Position numbers and translations under genes: made by a program. Shown piece after piece: positions 1 through 9,476 of a stretch of DNA of 64,000 nucleotides. Origin of the DNA: Trichocoleus desertorum NBK24 (GTDB taxonomy: Bacteria; Cyanobacteriota; Cyanobacteriia; FACHB-46). The DNA is taken from positions 4,543,628 to 4,607,627 of the forward strand of contig NZ_CP116619.1 of assembly GCF_030409055.1 (NCBI RefSeq). Reading direction: 5' to 3'. The stretch's first letter is position 1. Every line of letters starts with the position of its first letter. A model generated the notes under the pieces. It saw only the letters and a list, made by a program, of their open reading frames with translations. It made no database searches and was not told where the DNA came from.

Positions 1-2
1 CG

Positions 3-731
3 ATCGCCGCCTACTTGGCTGGTTTTAACGAAATTTTGGTGCTGATTTTGCTAGGTATCGCAGTGATGCTGGTGAAAAATTGGCCTCTTAAAGGACAAAG
101 TACTGGGGCCTTTTTATTTCCGCTTCCAAAAATTTTGGCCCAGATCGGTACCCCTACAGCAGCCGTTACTTCTATCTCATCAGCATCAATCCCATCGGTG
201 AATTGGGTCAGCGTCTTTCTATTCTTTCTCAAGATTGGCTCTGTGCTTTACGGCAGTGGTTATGTATTGCTGGCATTTCTGCAAAGGGATTTGGTTGAGC
301 GTCACCAGTGGTTGACCTCTCAGCAACTTTTAGATGCCATTGCCATTGGTCAGATTACACCGGGGCCAGTGTTCACTACGGCTACGTTCATTGGCTATCT
401 GCTGGCAGGAAATTCTGGGGCGATCGCTGGAACTATCGGCATTTTCTTACCCGCTTTCGTGCTGGTGTGGGTTATTAATCCTTGGGTACCTAAGTTGAGG
501 CAATCCCTCTGGGCCAGTGGATTTCTGGATGGGGTGAATGCGGCGTCGCTGGGATTGATGGCGGGAGTGACCTATACCTTAGGACGAGCCGCACTGATGG
601 ATTGGTTGACCGTGATTGTGGCAATTTTGAGTGCGATCGCGCTGTACCGCTTCAAACTCAACGCTGCCTGGTTGGTACTAGGAGGAGGGGCGATCGGATT
701 TGTCTCCCAGCAATTGGGCTTTCTCCAGTGA
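3..731 (+). CDS. chrA: ChrA-type chromate transporter, C-terminal part (5' end outside window)
   Basis: The reading frame is open to the left edge, so the gene begins upstream and only about 243 residues are visible. ChrA (CHR family) proteins are inner-membrane carriers that export chromate. This part matches the second CHR half: a membrane segment with FFLKIGSVLYGSGYVLLAFL, then the family hallmark QITPGPVFTTATFIGYLLAG, then several hydrophobic helices ending in GAIGFVSQQLG. The linker before the second half is low in hydrophobicity (about residues 30-60 of the visible part). A CDF metal transporter gene follows 93 bp downstream on the same strand, so this may be a small metal/oxyanion export locus. 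The substrate is inferred from the family; cyanobacterial homologues have not always been shown to move chromate. Confidence 0.85.
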   Translation: MAAYLAGFNEILVLILLGIAVMLVKNWPLKGQSTGAFLFPLPKILAQIGTPTAAVTSISSASIPSVNWVSVFLFFLKIGSVLYGSGYVLLAFLQRDLVERHQWLTSQQLLDAIAIGQITPGPVFTTATFIGYLLAGNSGAIAGTIGIFLPAFVLVWVINPWVPKLRQSLWASGFLDGVNAASLGLMAGVTYTLGRAALMDWLTVIVAILSAIALYRFKLNAAWLVLGGGAIGFVSQQLGFLQ

Positions 732-824
732 GCAATACTGATGAGAAATACTGAGACTGAGAGATACTGAGACCGACGGAGATGGAATTTATGCAACTGA
801 GTAGAATCATTCACTGATGGATCA

Positions 825-1793
825 ATGAATTGTGATAGCCTTTGGGCTATGGCTGAGGCATACAGTCGCCGTCGGGCGATCCATCAAGTTTTATTGGCTA
901 CTCTTTGGTTGACACTGCTAATTTTTGCAGTGAAGGTTTGGGCTGGCTGGGCAGCTAAATCTCTCAGTCTGCTAGCGGAATCGGTACATACCTTAATCGA
1001 TGGGTTTAGTACGCTTCTCAGCATCTTAGCGGTCACTTCGCCCTATCGCACCACGGGGCGGGAAGTGTGGGGGCATAGTCGCTTAGAATCTGGCGGTGCC
1101 CTCTTACTTGTAGCTCTGCTAGGATTTTCGAGCCTCAACTTGCTTGGTGCAGCCTTGCAGCAATTAGAAGCTTCGACTCGCAACGGTGCTTTGCCCTTTT
1201 CGGTCAGCATGAATCTGCCACTGATCCAGCTCTTAGGGGTTGCGATCGCCATTGGTATTTGTTTAGCTTTTTTCGAGCGCTATGAAGCGAGAGTCCTCGA
1301 AAGTGTGGCTCTACGACTCAATGCTAACCATATTTTGCAAGATGCTTGGCTGAGCGTTGTCGTCTTGATTGGCCTCGTGGGAGTTTGGCGCGGCTACGTT
1401 TGGCTCGATCCGTTACTGGCGATCGCGATGGTCTTTGCTGCCATCCAGAGTTGTTGGCGAGTGCTGAACTGGCAGCTACCTCTCTTAGTGCGGCAAGTGG
1501 CGATCGCCCCGGAAATTTTGGCGCAACTGGCACGGCAAGTTGAAGGGGTAACTCACTGCTACCGGATTGAGTCCCGTGGGATTGTCGGTCGGCAGGTATT
1601 TGTCGAAATGTACTTAGTGTTGCACCCCGAATTTACAGGAGCTGCCCGCGTCATTGCCGAACGAGTGGAGGGCGCGATTCGGGAACGCTATGGCCCCGTA
1701 CAAACCATTATTCATATAGACACGGATCAATCGTCGGCAGAAAATTCCCACAACTCACTCGGAACCAATCACACCCACGACAAACCCAGGTAA
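825..1793 (+). CDS. Cation diffusion facilitator (CDF) family transporter
   Basis: CDF proteins are proton-coupled exporters of divalent metals in the cytoplasmic membrane. At 322 residues with about six hydrophobic segments and a soluble C-terminal region this fits the family. The metal site is visible: HTLID (His55/Asp59) in helix 2 and HILQD (His169/Asp173) in helix 5, the HD-HD arrangement usually associated with Zn/Cd transport. The C-terminal domain (about residues 215-300, ending near IIHIDTD) is the cytoplasmic dimerisation fold. The ATG at 825 gives the longest form; an ATG at 849 (MAEAYSRR) is an equally good start and neither has a strong ribosome-binding site. The tail is His-rich (NSHNSLGTNHTHD), as in many CDF proteins. 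The gene lies between chrA and polA. Confidence 0.85.
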   Translation: MNCDSLWAMAEAYSRRRAIHQVLLATLWLTLLIFAVKVWAGWAAKSLSLLAESVHTLIDGFSTLLSILAVTSPYRTTGREVWGHSRLESGGALLLVALLGFSSLNLLGAALQQLEASTRNGALPFSVSMNLPLIQLLGVAIAIGICLAFFERYEARVLESVALRLNANHILQDAWLSVVVLIGLVGVWRGYVWLDPLLAIAMVFAAIQSCWRVLNWQLPLLVRQVAIAPEILAQLARQVEGVTHCYRIESRGIVGRQVFVEMYLVLHPEFTGAARVIAERVEGAIRERYGPVQTIIHIDTDQSSAENSHNSLGTNHTHDKPR

Positions 1794-1838
1794 AGACTAG
1801 CTCAGGTAAGAACTAGGTAAGGAGCGGAACTCGCTAGA

Positions 1839-4800
1839 ATGGGATCTATGGCTCAATCTACTTCTGCTCCTGTGTCTACTCACAATTCCCTACCAGAAAA
1901 GCACCCCAAGGTGATTTTGGTTGATGGTCACTCTTTAGCCTTTCGCTCGTATTTTGCCTTTGCTAAAGGGCGGGATGGGGGTCTACGCACCTCCACTGGC
2001 ATTCCCACCAGCGTGAGTTATGGTTTTCTCAAAGCCCTGCTAGAAGTGATGGAATCTGAGCAGCCAGACTATGTGGCGATCGCCTTTGACCTGAGTGCGC
2101 CCACATTTCGCCACGAAGCTGACGAAACCTACAAGGCAGGCCGCCCCGAAACGCCAGAAGATTTCAAGCCAGATCTGAAAAACCTGAAAGAACTGCTCCA
2201 CGCCCTCAACTTGCCCGTCGTCACAGCTTCGGGTTACGAAGCCGACGATGTGATTGGGACTTTGGCCCGACGCGCCAGTACAACTGGATATCCCGTCAAG
2301 ATTTTGAGTGGCGACCAAGACTTATTTCAACTAATTGACCTCAATCCAAATATTACAGTGCTGCATTTGGGCAACCCCTTTGCTCGCGGCAACACCGGGC
2401 ACCCAAATGAATTTGGTGCAGAACAAGTAAAAGCCAAATTGGGCGTTTTGCCTAGCCAAGTTGTTGATTACAAAGCCCTCTGTGGCGACTCCTCCGACAA
2501 CATTCCAGGGGTGAAAGGCATTGGCGCGAAAACAGCAGTGCAATTGCTCAGCACCTATGGCTCTCTAGAACAGATCTATGCCTCCTTAGATCAGATCAAA
2601 GGAGCCGTGAAGCAAAAGCTAGAAGCAGGGCGAGAAGAGGCGCGCCACTCGCAATGGATGGCCCAGATTCATCTGGATGTGCCTTTAGACATCAGCTTAG
2701 AAGACTGCCAGCTCAAGGGCTTCGATCGCGAAGCTGTGGTGTCATTACTGGAAAAACTAGAGTTTCAGTCTCTGCTGAAGAAAACCCTACAACTGCAAAA
2801 ACTCTTTGGCGGCGCAGGGTTCGATCTAGGGTCAGACAATGATGCTACCCCCGATTTCTCAGAAACCGATGGTGTCGCAGCGGCCTCAGCCAGCCAAGTA
2901 GGAACTGCCACCACTAAGCAATTTCTCAACGACTTTGAAGGTGAGGACTTAGCTTTTTTTAGTGCTGAAGAAACGGATGCCGCCCAGCAACAGAAGCATG
3001 GCCCTGCCCTGATTCAGCCCCAAATCATTCAATCGCCAGAGCAACTAGCCGAACTTGTGCAGCGGTTGCAAGCCTTAACCGATCCAACGACCCCAGTTGC
3101 TTGGGACACCGAAACCAGTGACCTGGAGCCACGAGATGCAGAGCTAGTGGGTATTGGCTGCTGCTGGGGAGCGGGCGAAAGTGACATGGCCTATCTGCCC
3201 GTAGGACACAAAACTGGCCCTAACTTAGACAAAGCTACGGTGATAGAAGCGCTACGACCCATATTGGAAAGCACCCAATACCCGAAAGCTCTACAAAATG
3301 CCAAGTTCGATCGCCTGGTGTTTCGCTGCCAAGGCATTGAGCTAGCAGGCGTGGTGTTTGATTCGATGCTAGCCAGTTATGTGCTTGATCCAGACAATAG
3401 CCACAACCTCACCGACTTAAGCCGTCGTTATTTGGGCATCACACCGCAAAGTTATACCGAACTCGTTCCCAAAGGCCAAACGATCGCGGATATTGATATT
3501 TCGAGTGTTGCCAACTACTGCGGCATGGACGTGTACACCACCTTCCACTTAGTCTCCAAGCTGAGAGACGAGTTAACACCTGTTCCAGAAATACACCGTT
3601 TGCTGCTAGAGATAGAACAGCCCTTAGAACCCGTCTTGGCGGAGATGGAATATTGTGGGGTCCGCATCGATCAGGAATATCTGCGGGAGTTCTCGCGATC
3701 GTTAGAAAAAGAGCTAGCTTTGATCGAGGCCAGAGCCTACGAAGCAGCGGGTGAGAAATTTAACCTTGGATCACCGAAGCAACTGAGTGAGCTGTTATTC
3801 GGCAAACTCAAGCTCGATCGCAAAAAATCCCGCAAAACTAAAACAGGCTACTCCACAGATGCCGCCACATTAGAAAAGTTGCAAGGTGATCACCCTGTCG
3901 TCGATGCCATGTTGGAGTCTCGGACTCTGTCTAAGCTCAAGTCTACCTATGTCGATGCGCTGCCTAATCTAGTGCGGCCCGATACACATCGAGTCCATAC
4001 CAACTTCAATCAAACGGGCACCACCACAGGCAGACTTTCTTCTTCCAATCCCAACCTGCAAAACATTCCGATTCGGACTGCCTTTAGTCGGCAAATTCGC
4101 AAAGCCTTTATTCCAGAGGAGGGGTGGCTCCTAGCAGCGGCTGATTACTCTCAAATTGAGTTACGGATTTTGGCCCACCTTAGCCAAGAACCTGTTCTAG
4201 TCGAAACCTATCGCAATAACGAGGATGTCCATACCCTCACCGCTCGGTTGTTGTTGGAAAAAGACACCATCAGCTCCGAAGAACGCCGCTTGGGTAAGAT
4301 CATCAATTTTGGCGTGATTTATGGCATGGGGGCGCAGCGGTTTGCTCGTGAGTCAGGCGTGAAAGCTTCAGAAGCCAAACTGTTTATCGATCGCTTTAAC
4401 CAACGCTATCCCAAAGTTTTTGCCTATTTGCAAACTATGCAACAACAGGCGATCGCGCGAGGCTATGTTGAAACCATTTTTGGTCGGCGGCGCTATTTCA
4501 ATTTTACGAATGACAGTTTGCTAAAGCTACGTGGTCGGAAGCCAGAGGAGATTGATCTCGATAGCTTGCGGCCTGGTCAATATGATGCAGGTTTATTGCG
4601 AGCTGCGGCCAACGCCCCGATTCAAGGCTCCAGTGCCGACATCATCAAGATCGCGATGGCAAAATTACATGAGATTCTCCGTTCTCATCAAGCAAACCTT
4701 TTACTTCAAGTTCATGACGAACTGATCTTTGAATTACCTCCAGAAGAATGGGAGTCACTAAAACCTCAAATTAAATCCACTATGGAAACTGCTGTTCAAC

Positions 4801-4859
4801 TCAGCGTGCCGCTCTTAGTAGAAATAAACGCAGGCAAAAACTGGATGGAAACCAAATAG
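1839..4859 (+). CDS. polA: DNA polymerase I
   Basis: Replication/repair polymerase of 1006 residues with all three domains. The N-terminal 5'-3' exonuclease (about residues 20-320) contains ILVDGHSLAFRSYFAF-like and GDSSDNIPGVKGIG segments. The 3'-5' proofreading domain looks active: DTET motif with Asp423/Glu425, NAKFD, and YCGMD (YxxxD). The polymerase domain has motif A DYSQIELRI (Asp769), motif B RRLGKIINFGVIYG and motif C QVHDELIF (His959-Asp960-Glu961). An acidic, low-similarity linker (about residues 330-395) joins the two nuclease domains, which makes the protein longer than E. coli Pol I. The ATG at 1839 is preceded by GGAG at 1821; an in-frame ATG at 1848 is possible. It looks intact. 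Confidence 0.97.
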   Translation: MGSMAQSTSAPVSTHNSLPEKHPKVILVDGHSLAFRSYFAFAKGRDGGLRTSTGIPTSVSYGFLKALLEVMESEQPDYVAIAFDLSAPTFRHEADETYKAGRPETPEDFKPDLKNLKELLHALNLPVVTASGYEADDVIGTLARRASTTGYPVKILSGDQDLFQLIDLNPNITVLHLGNPFARGNTGHPNEFGAEQVKAKLGVLPSQVVDYKALCGDSSDNIPGVKGIGAKTAVQLLSTYGSLEQIYASLDQIKGAVKQKLEAGREEARHSQWMAQIHLDVPLDISLEDCQLKGFDREAVVSLLEKLEFQSLLKKTLQLQKLFGGAGFDLGSDNDATPDFSETDGVAAASASQVGTATTKQFLNDFEGEDLAFFSAEETDAAQQQKHGPALIQPQIIQSPEQLAELVQRLQALTDPTTPVAWDTETSDLEPRDAELVGIGCCWGAGESDMAYLPVGHKTGPNLDKATVIEALRPILESTQYPKALQNAKFDRLVFRCQGIELAGVVFDSMLASYVLDPDNSHNLTDLSRRYLGITPQSYTELVPKGQTIADIDISSVANYCGMDVYTTFHLVSKLRDELTPVPEIHRLLLEIEQPLEPVLAEMEYCGVRIDQEYLREFSRSLEKELALIEARAYEAAGEKFNLGSPKQLSELLFGKLKLDRKKSRKTKTGYSTDAATLEKLQGDHPVVDAMLESRTLSKLKSTYVDALPNLVRPDTHRVHTNFNQTGTTTGRLSSSNPNLQNIPIRTAFSRQIRKAFIPEEGWLLAAADYSQIELRILAHLSQEPVLVETYRNNEDVHTLTARLLLEKDTISSEERRLGKIINFGVIYGMGAQRFARESGVKASEAKLFIDRFNQRYPKVFAYLQTMQQQAIARGYVETIFGRRRYFNFTNDSLLKLRGRKPEEIDLDSLRPGQYDAGLLRAAANAPIQGSSADIIKIAMAKLHEILRSHQANLLLQVHDELIFELPPEEWESLKPQIKSTMETAVQLSVPLLVEINAGKNWMETK

Positions 4860-4949
4860 CAAGTTAATTTGAGTTAGCAATTCCTCATTTCCTACCCAAG
4901 GAGCGTTAGCGTGGCCTTCCGGAAACCAATTACTACTTTGGGTGGCCTC

Positions 4950-5171
4950 ATGTGGTGGCAGAACATCAAGCAGGACATGTATTTCTTGATGCAAGAGCAC
5001 AAAGTTGGTTTACCAATGTGGCCTTATAAATATCGCATCCTGCTGCGGGAGAACAGAATGGAGATTGCTAACTCTAACGATCTTCAAGACATTGAGTTGG
5101 ATTGGGAATATTTACAGGTTCATGCAGTACCTCAACTGAATCAAAAAATTGTAATTGCTCAACTAGGTTGA
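4950..5171 (+). pseudogene. Small unrecognised ORF, 3' end displaced by IS66 insertion
   Basis: Not recognised as a known family. The ORF begins MWWQNIKQDMYFLMQEHK (ATG 4950; a GTG at 4911 lies inside a short palindromic repeat and is less likely) and is rich in aromatic and charged residues. Its last seven codons (from 5151) lie inside the left terminal repeat of the IS66 element. Joining the left flank to the sequence right of the element, with one 8-bp target copy removed, keeps the frame open to a TAG at about 6639 and gives a natural-looking tail (QLNHEILRVMKVTRN). That supports a real host gene whose C-terminus was replaced. Whether the shortened protein still works is unknown. Confidence 0.45.
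5151..5163 (+). repeat. IS66 left terminal inverted repeat
   Basis: GTAATTGCTCAAC; the perfect reverse complement lies at 6574-6586. The match extends one base outward into the flank. Confidence 0.9.
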
Positions 5172-5210
5172 CCTAAGCACGCCTTTGGTAGAAGATGATA
5201 AACTTTTGCC

Positions 5211-6578
5211 ATGAAGGAACTGCCCCCTCTCGCTGGACTGAGTCACGCAGAAAAGGATGCCCTGATTCAAGGGCTGTGGCAGGAGTTGCAAACGTTGCGC
5301 TCAGAGGTCGAAAAGCTGAAGCAAAAACGGGTCAAGAAAACCTCCCGTAATTCAAGTTTGCCTCCTTCTCAGGGCTTCAAGCCAAATCAGAGGAGGGCTC
5401 AGTCCCCTGCCCTCAATGGTGAGGAAACGGGAAGTCACCGTAACGGTGGGCGAGAATTGAGCCAACAACCGGATCAAGTCGTCGTTGCCCAAGCCAAGAG
5501 TTGTCCCCACTGTGGGGTCGAAGTGGAGCTATCAACACAACGCTTGAGCGGGACTTACGAACGCATTGAATTGCCGCCGATGACTCCTCACATCACCCGG
5601 GTTGAACGTTACGGTGGGACTTGCCAGTGTTGTCAGCAGGCGTATGAAGCGCCTGTTCCAGTCGGTTTGGAGCCAGGGTCTCCCTTTGGCACCAGTGTCG
5701 TGAGTTTAGTGACCTATCTCCGTTACAGCCATGCCATCAGCTATCAACGGCTGAGCCAGCTGATGAGTGAGCTTTACGGTCTCAGCCTGTCCGAAGGAGC
5801 GATTGCCAATCTCCTGCAACGGGTGCGCTCTCAGCTAGAAAACCCGGTGGCCAAGATTGTCGAACGTTTACGCAGTGCTCGTCTCGTCGGCAGTGATGAG
5901 ACGGGGGCACGAGTGAAGGGGACCAACCAGTGGGAATGGGTGTTTCAGAACGACCAGGTGTGTTTGCACGTGATTCGTCCCAGTCGTGGCAAAACGGTCA
6001 TTGATACCGTGATGGCGGGGCATCAACCACAGGTTTGGGTGTCTGATTTATTCAGTGCCCAGACCGCCCATCCGGCGCACGACTGGCAAGTGTGTCTAGC
6101 CCATCAACTGCGCGATTGTCAGTATGCCATGGATGCGGGTGATGAGTTGTTTGCGCCCCGGATGAAATGGCTGCTCCTCAAAGCCATTGCCCTGCAACGG
6201 CGACGACACACCCTGGCTGCCTCAACCGTTCAGCAGTATTGCTCTCGATTTCGCGGCTTACTGCGGGAGATCTTGAATCTGCAACCCAAATCGCTCGAGG
6301 GACAGCGGTTGCTCAAACGCTATCAGAAGATTCGGGCTCATCTGTTGCTGTTTTTGACGGATGAGACAATTCCGTCAACCAATAATGCCAGTGAGCAGGC
6401 GTTGCGCTGGAGCGTCGTCTTTCGCAAGGTGACGAACGGATTCCGCTCGGACTGGGGAGCGGAGCTATTCGCTCAGGTGCGATCGCTTGTCAACACTGCG
6501 AAGCGTCAGGGCATTGCTGCCTTTGATGCCATTTCCCGTGCCCTTACCTCACAGCAGACAGATTGGCTACTGGGTTGA
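5211..6578 (+). CDS. tnpC: IS66-family transposase TnpC
   Basis: DDE transposase of 455 residues. Order of parts: N-terminal coiled coil (about 15-45), a basic linker with SRNSSLPPSQGFKPN, a four-Cys zinc-binding segment (CPHCG ... CQCCQQ), then the catalytic core. Core signatures are visible: GSDETGARVKG (first Asp), WVSDLFSAQ followed by CLAHQLRD, and NNASEQALRWSVVFRKVTNGFRS with the Glu of SEQALR. No frameshift or internal stop is seen. The gene fills nearly the whole element and ends inside the right terminal repeat. Only the transposase is present, without the TnpA/TnpB accessory proteins of classical IS66. Confidence 0.95.
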   Translation: MKELPPLAGLSHAEKDALIQGLWQELQTLRSEVEKLKQKRVKKTSRNSSLPPSQGFKPNQRRAQSPALNGEETGSHRNGGRELSQQPDQVVVAQAKSCPHCGVEVELSTQRLSGTYERIELPPMTPHITRVERYGGTCQCCQQAYEAPVPVGLEPGSPFGTSVVSLVTYLRYSHAISYQRLSQLMSELYGLSLSEGAIANLLQRVRSQLENPVAKIVERLRSARLVGSDETGARVKGTNQWEWVFQNDQVCLHVIRPSRGKTVIDTVMAGHQPQVWVSDLFSAQTAHPAHDWQVCLAHQLRDCQYAMDAGDELFAPRMKWLLLKAIALQRRRHTLAASTVQQYCSRFRGLLREILNLQPKSLEGQRLLKRYQKIRAHLLLFLTDETIPSTNNASEQALRWSVVFRKVTNGFRSDWGAELFAQVRSLVNTAKRQGIAAFDAISRALTSQQTDWLLG

Positions 6579-6586
6579 GCAATTAC
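6574..6586 (-). repeat. IS66 right terminal inverted repeat
   Basis: GTTGAGCAATTAC, the reverse complement of the left end. The tnpC stop codon (TGA at 6576-6578) lies inside this repeat. Confidence 0.9.
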
Positions 6587-6665
6587 ATGAAATTTTAAGA
6601 GTGATGAAAGTCACAAGGAACCTCAGGGCATCTTGTGGGTAGAGAGTTCTTGTGATTTTGAACTT

Positions 6666-7547
6666 ATGACCATTCGTAGACGTTTCTTTCTTCAGGCTGG
6701 CGCAGGAATGCTACTGGCCTCAGCGGCTCATGGTTGTATTCAATCGCCACAAAGCGGCTCAACCCTCAAAGCCAGCAACACTTTATTGAACAAAATTAAG
6801 CAACAAGGACATTTATTAGTTGCCACTGAGGATGACTATCCTCCTTTCGAGTTTTTGGTTAACGAAAAGCCGATTGGTTTCGATCACGAGTTACTAGAAC
6901 AACTCAGAAAAACCGTTCCCTTCGAGATTCGTCAAGAAATTTTGCCTTGGCAGGGTATTCTTCCGGGAGTGGCTGACGGTACCTACGACTTAGCTCTGAC
7001 CGCAGTGGGTATTACCGACGATCGCGCCAAAACCTTAGATTTCACCATGCCGATCGCGGAATCGACCATTGCTTATATCAAACGCAAAGACGATCCGAAA
7101 ATTAAAGCGATCGCAGACCTCTCTGGCAAAGTTTTGGGAGTTCAGCAAGGCGGTGTTTCTCTGGCAGCTATCCCTGACCTAGAGGCCCAACTTAAACGAC
7201 AAGGCGGTACGCTAGGCCCAGTCAAGCAATATCGTGGCTTTGCAGAAGCTTATCAAGATCTGCTGAATCAGCGTCTAGATGCAGTCCTCAACAACATTGT
7301 TTCCCTCTCAGTGTTAGTTAGCGAAAAACCTGCCATTTTTGAGTTGGGTGAGCGGATCAGCCGCAAATCTTATGCAGCCTGGGCGGTCAAAAAAGGTAAT
7401 CAAGACCTACTCGACTTACTCAACCGTTTTCTCGGCGATCTTCGCACGCAAGGGGAGTTGAGACGACTCCAATCAAAGTGGTTCAAGATTACCTTTGAAG
7501 ATTTACCGACTCAACCCCTACTTCCCGGCGATCGCCCTCTGCTATAA
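6666..7547 (+). CDS. Extracellular solute-binding lipoprotein (amino-acid type, PBP2 fold)
   Basis: Periplasmic binding protein of the glutamine/polar amino acid family. The ATG at 6666 is chosen because it gives a clean export signal: twin-arginine-like RRRFFLQ followed by a hydrophobic stretch and a lipobox-like AHGC (Cys24). The longer TTG start at 6633 would put extra residues before it. The mature protein opens with the family pattern (GHLLVATEDDYPPFEFL, then PIGFDHELLEQL) and contains the second-lobe motif LDFTMPIAEST. No permease or ATPase gene is adjacent. Instead a histidine kinase with a periplasmic sensor domain starts 24 bp downstream, so this protein may present a ligand to the kinase rather than to a transporter. 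That role is an inference. Confidence 0.85.
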   Translation: MTIRRRFFLQAGAGMLLASAAHGCIQSPQSGSTLKASNTLLNKIKQQGHLLVATEDDYPPFEFLVNEKPIGFDHELLEQLRKTVPFEIRQEILPWQGILPGVADGTYDLALTAVGITDDRAKTLDFTMPIAESTIAYIKRKDDPKIKAIADLSGKVLGVQQGGVSLAAIPDLEAQLKRQGGTLGPVKQYRGFAEAYQDLLNQRLDAVLNNIVSLSVLVSEKPAIFELGERISRKSYAAWAVKKGNQDLLDLLNRFLGDLRTQGELRRLQSKWFKITFEDLPTQPLLPGDRPLL

Positions 7548-7571
7548 GCATTTTTCTGGTCGCCCCCTGAC

Positions 7572-9476
7572 ATGAAGATTTTTAGAAAGGAAGTTAAATC
7601 ACAGCGGCATCTCATGAACCTCCTAATTGGGGCGACAACCCTGATTGTTAGTTTAGGAGCTTATTACAGTTATCAACTCGTTCGCCGTGTGATGTTGGAG
7701 AGTTTGCAGCAAAATGCCTTTTTAGAAGTGGCGCACGGTGGGGACGATATTGATCGCTGGCTGGCAACCTTGAAAGTTCATGTGGAAACCCTAGCCAATA
7801 CCACCGTCGTGAAATCAATGGATTGGGCGATCGCGGAACCTTATCTGAAAACTGAAGTTTTGCGCTTTAGTGATGTTTATGCCATTGCGATCGCCCAGGC
7901 TGACGGTCAGCGCCAGGTGATCGGCGGTAAACCTGCAAATGTCAAAGATCGCGCGTACTTCCGAAAGGCAATGGCAGGACAGACCAATGTGAGCGATCCA
8001 CTGATCAGTCGAGCCGCCAAAGTTCCCACTATTTCAGTTGCGACTCCGATCCGACGAGGGTTTGATACAACCAGCCCTCCCGTTGGAGAAATTCATAATT
8101 TAGTACGGCTCGATCGCATTGCCCATGTGGTTGATAGCCTCCACTATGGCGACAATAGCTATGCCTTTGCGCTTGACTCAAAAGGCGAAATCATTGCGCA
8201 TCCCAACTCGGAGCTGCTGTTTACATCGGAGCAGCCATCTGCCAACCTGCTAGAGTCCTCGGACAAGAGCTTAGCTGCGATCGCCCAACAAATGGTAAGT
8301 CAGCAACAGGGAATCAAGCTATTGCCCATCAATGGCACCTGGAAATATGTCGCTTACCTCCCCCTCAAAGAAGCCGACTGGTCAGTGGCACTGGTGATTC
8401 CACGAGCCAATATTGAGTCCCAACTGCGATCGCTCGATATCATTGCCCTCGTAGTTTTGGGACTCGCTGGAACCATGATTGTTGTGCTCTGGCAAGTGCA
8501 AGCTCGCGAACAAGGCCAACTGAAAAAATCCAATGAACTGCTAGAACAACGAGTCGCCGAACGCACAGCTACACTCTCTACTACCCTGGAGCAACTTCAA
8601 CATTCACAGTTACGACTCGTGCAAAACGAAAAAATGTCGGCTCTAGGCAGTTTGGTAGCAGGCGTAGCTCATGAAATCAATAACCCTGTTAACTTCATCT
8701 CCGGCAACATTACTCATGCCAACGAGTATGCGCGAGACTTGCTCCAACTTCTTCAGCTTTATCAAAAACACTACCCTCGTCCGCACCCAGAGGTTAGCGA
8801 CTGTGCAGACACAATTGATATCGATTTTTTGGCTGAAGACCTGTTAAAAATCCTTGGCTCAATGCGAATGGGTGCCAACCGGATTCAGCAAATTGTTTTG
8901 TCGCTGAGAAATTTTTCTCGCCTCGACCAAGCAGAAGTTAAGCCTGTGGATATTCATGAAGGCATTGACAGCACACTATTAATTTTGCAACACCGCTTTA
9001 AAACCAATTCCGATCGGCCTGAAGTAGCTCTGATTAAGGAGTACGGCTCTCTTCCCCTAGCCGAATGTTATGCGGGGCAGCTAAATCAGGTGTTCATGAA
9101 CATCCTCAGCAATGCTCTCGATGCTTTGGAAGAGCGAGAGAACCAAAGCCACGCAGCAACTCTACAACAATCCCCTAGCACCATTTGGATTACTACTCAA
9201 CAGCAGGGCCGAGATCGCATTACAGTTTGCATCGCTGACAACGGTATAGGCATGTCTCCAGAAGTGCGGCAGCGAGTTTTTGATCCCTTCTTTACTACCA
9301 AATCTGTGGGCAAGGGTACAGGCATGGGCATGTCAATTAGCTTTCAGATCGTGACCGAGAAGCATCAAGGGCAAATTTGGTGCGAATCTCAATTGGACCA
9401 AGGCACTAAATTCTGGATTGAAATTCCGATCAAACAAACTGCTAATTTAGTCAGTCAAGGCGCTACGCAAACTTAG
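7572..9476 (+). CDS. Sensor histidine kinase with periplasmic Cache domain
   Basis: Membrane-bound sensor kinase of 634 residues. Layout: TM1 about 14-34, a periplasmic double-Cache-like domain (about 35-285; [20 protein letters not shown] and the later HPNSELLF are typical), TM2 about 288-308, a coiled coil ([16 protein letters not shown]), then the kinase core. The phosphoacceptor is His367 in [14 protein letters not shown]. The ATPase domain has the N-box ([14 protein letters not shown]), G1 (IADNGIGM), F-box (FDPFFTTK) and G2 ([10 protein letters not shown]). It is probably co-transcribed with the binding lipoprotein 24 bp upstream. No response regulator gene is adjacent. The gene overlaps the convergent cobS gene by 4 bp. 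Confidence 0.92.
   Translation: MKIFRKEVKSQRHLMNLLIGATTLIVSLGAYYSYQLVRRVMLESLQQNAFLEVAHGGDDIDRWLATLKVHVETLANTTVVKSMDWAIAEPYLKTEVLRFSDVYAIAIAQADGQRQVIGGKPANVKDRAYFRKAMAGQTNVSDPLISRAAKVPTISVATPIRRGFDTTSPPVGEIHNLVRLDRIAHVVDSLHYGDNSYAFALDSKGEIIAHPNSELLFTSEQPSANLLESSDKSLAAIAQQMVSQQQGIKLLPINGTWKYVAYLPLKEADWSVALVIPRANIESQLRSLDIIALVVLGLAGTMIVVLWQVQAREQGQLKKSNELLEQRVAERTATLSTTLEQLQHSQLRLVQNEKMSALGSLVAGVAHEINNPVNFISGNITHANEYARDLLQLLQLYQKHYPRPHPEVSDCADTIDIDFLAEDLLKILGSMRMGANRIQQIVLSLRNFSRLDQAEVKPVDIHEGIDSTLLILQHRFKTNSDRPEVALIKEYGSLPLAECYAGQLNQVFMNILSNALDALEERENQSHAATLQQSPSTIWITTQQQGRDRITVCIADNGIGMSPEVRQRVFDPFFTTKSVGKGTGMGMSISFQIVTEKHQGQIWCESQLDQGTKFWIEIPIKQTANLVSQGATQT

Larger units (their letters stand above)
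5151..6586 (+). mobile_element. IS66-family insertion sequence, tnpC-only (1436 bp)
   Basis: Both ends carry a perfect 13-bp inverted repeat, GTAATTGCTCAAC at 5151-5163 and its complement at 6574-6586. They begin with GTAA, the conserved terminus of IS66-family elements. The element encodes a single transposase gene without tnpA or tnpB, as in the ISBst12-like subgroup. The 8-bp flanks are AAAAAATT (5143-5150) and ATGAAATT (6587-6594), matching at 6 of 8 positions, which fits an 8-bp target duplication that has since diverged. The transposase frame is intact, so the copy may be mobile. Confidence 0.9.
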
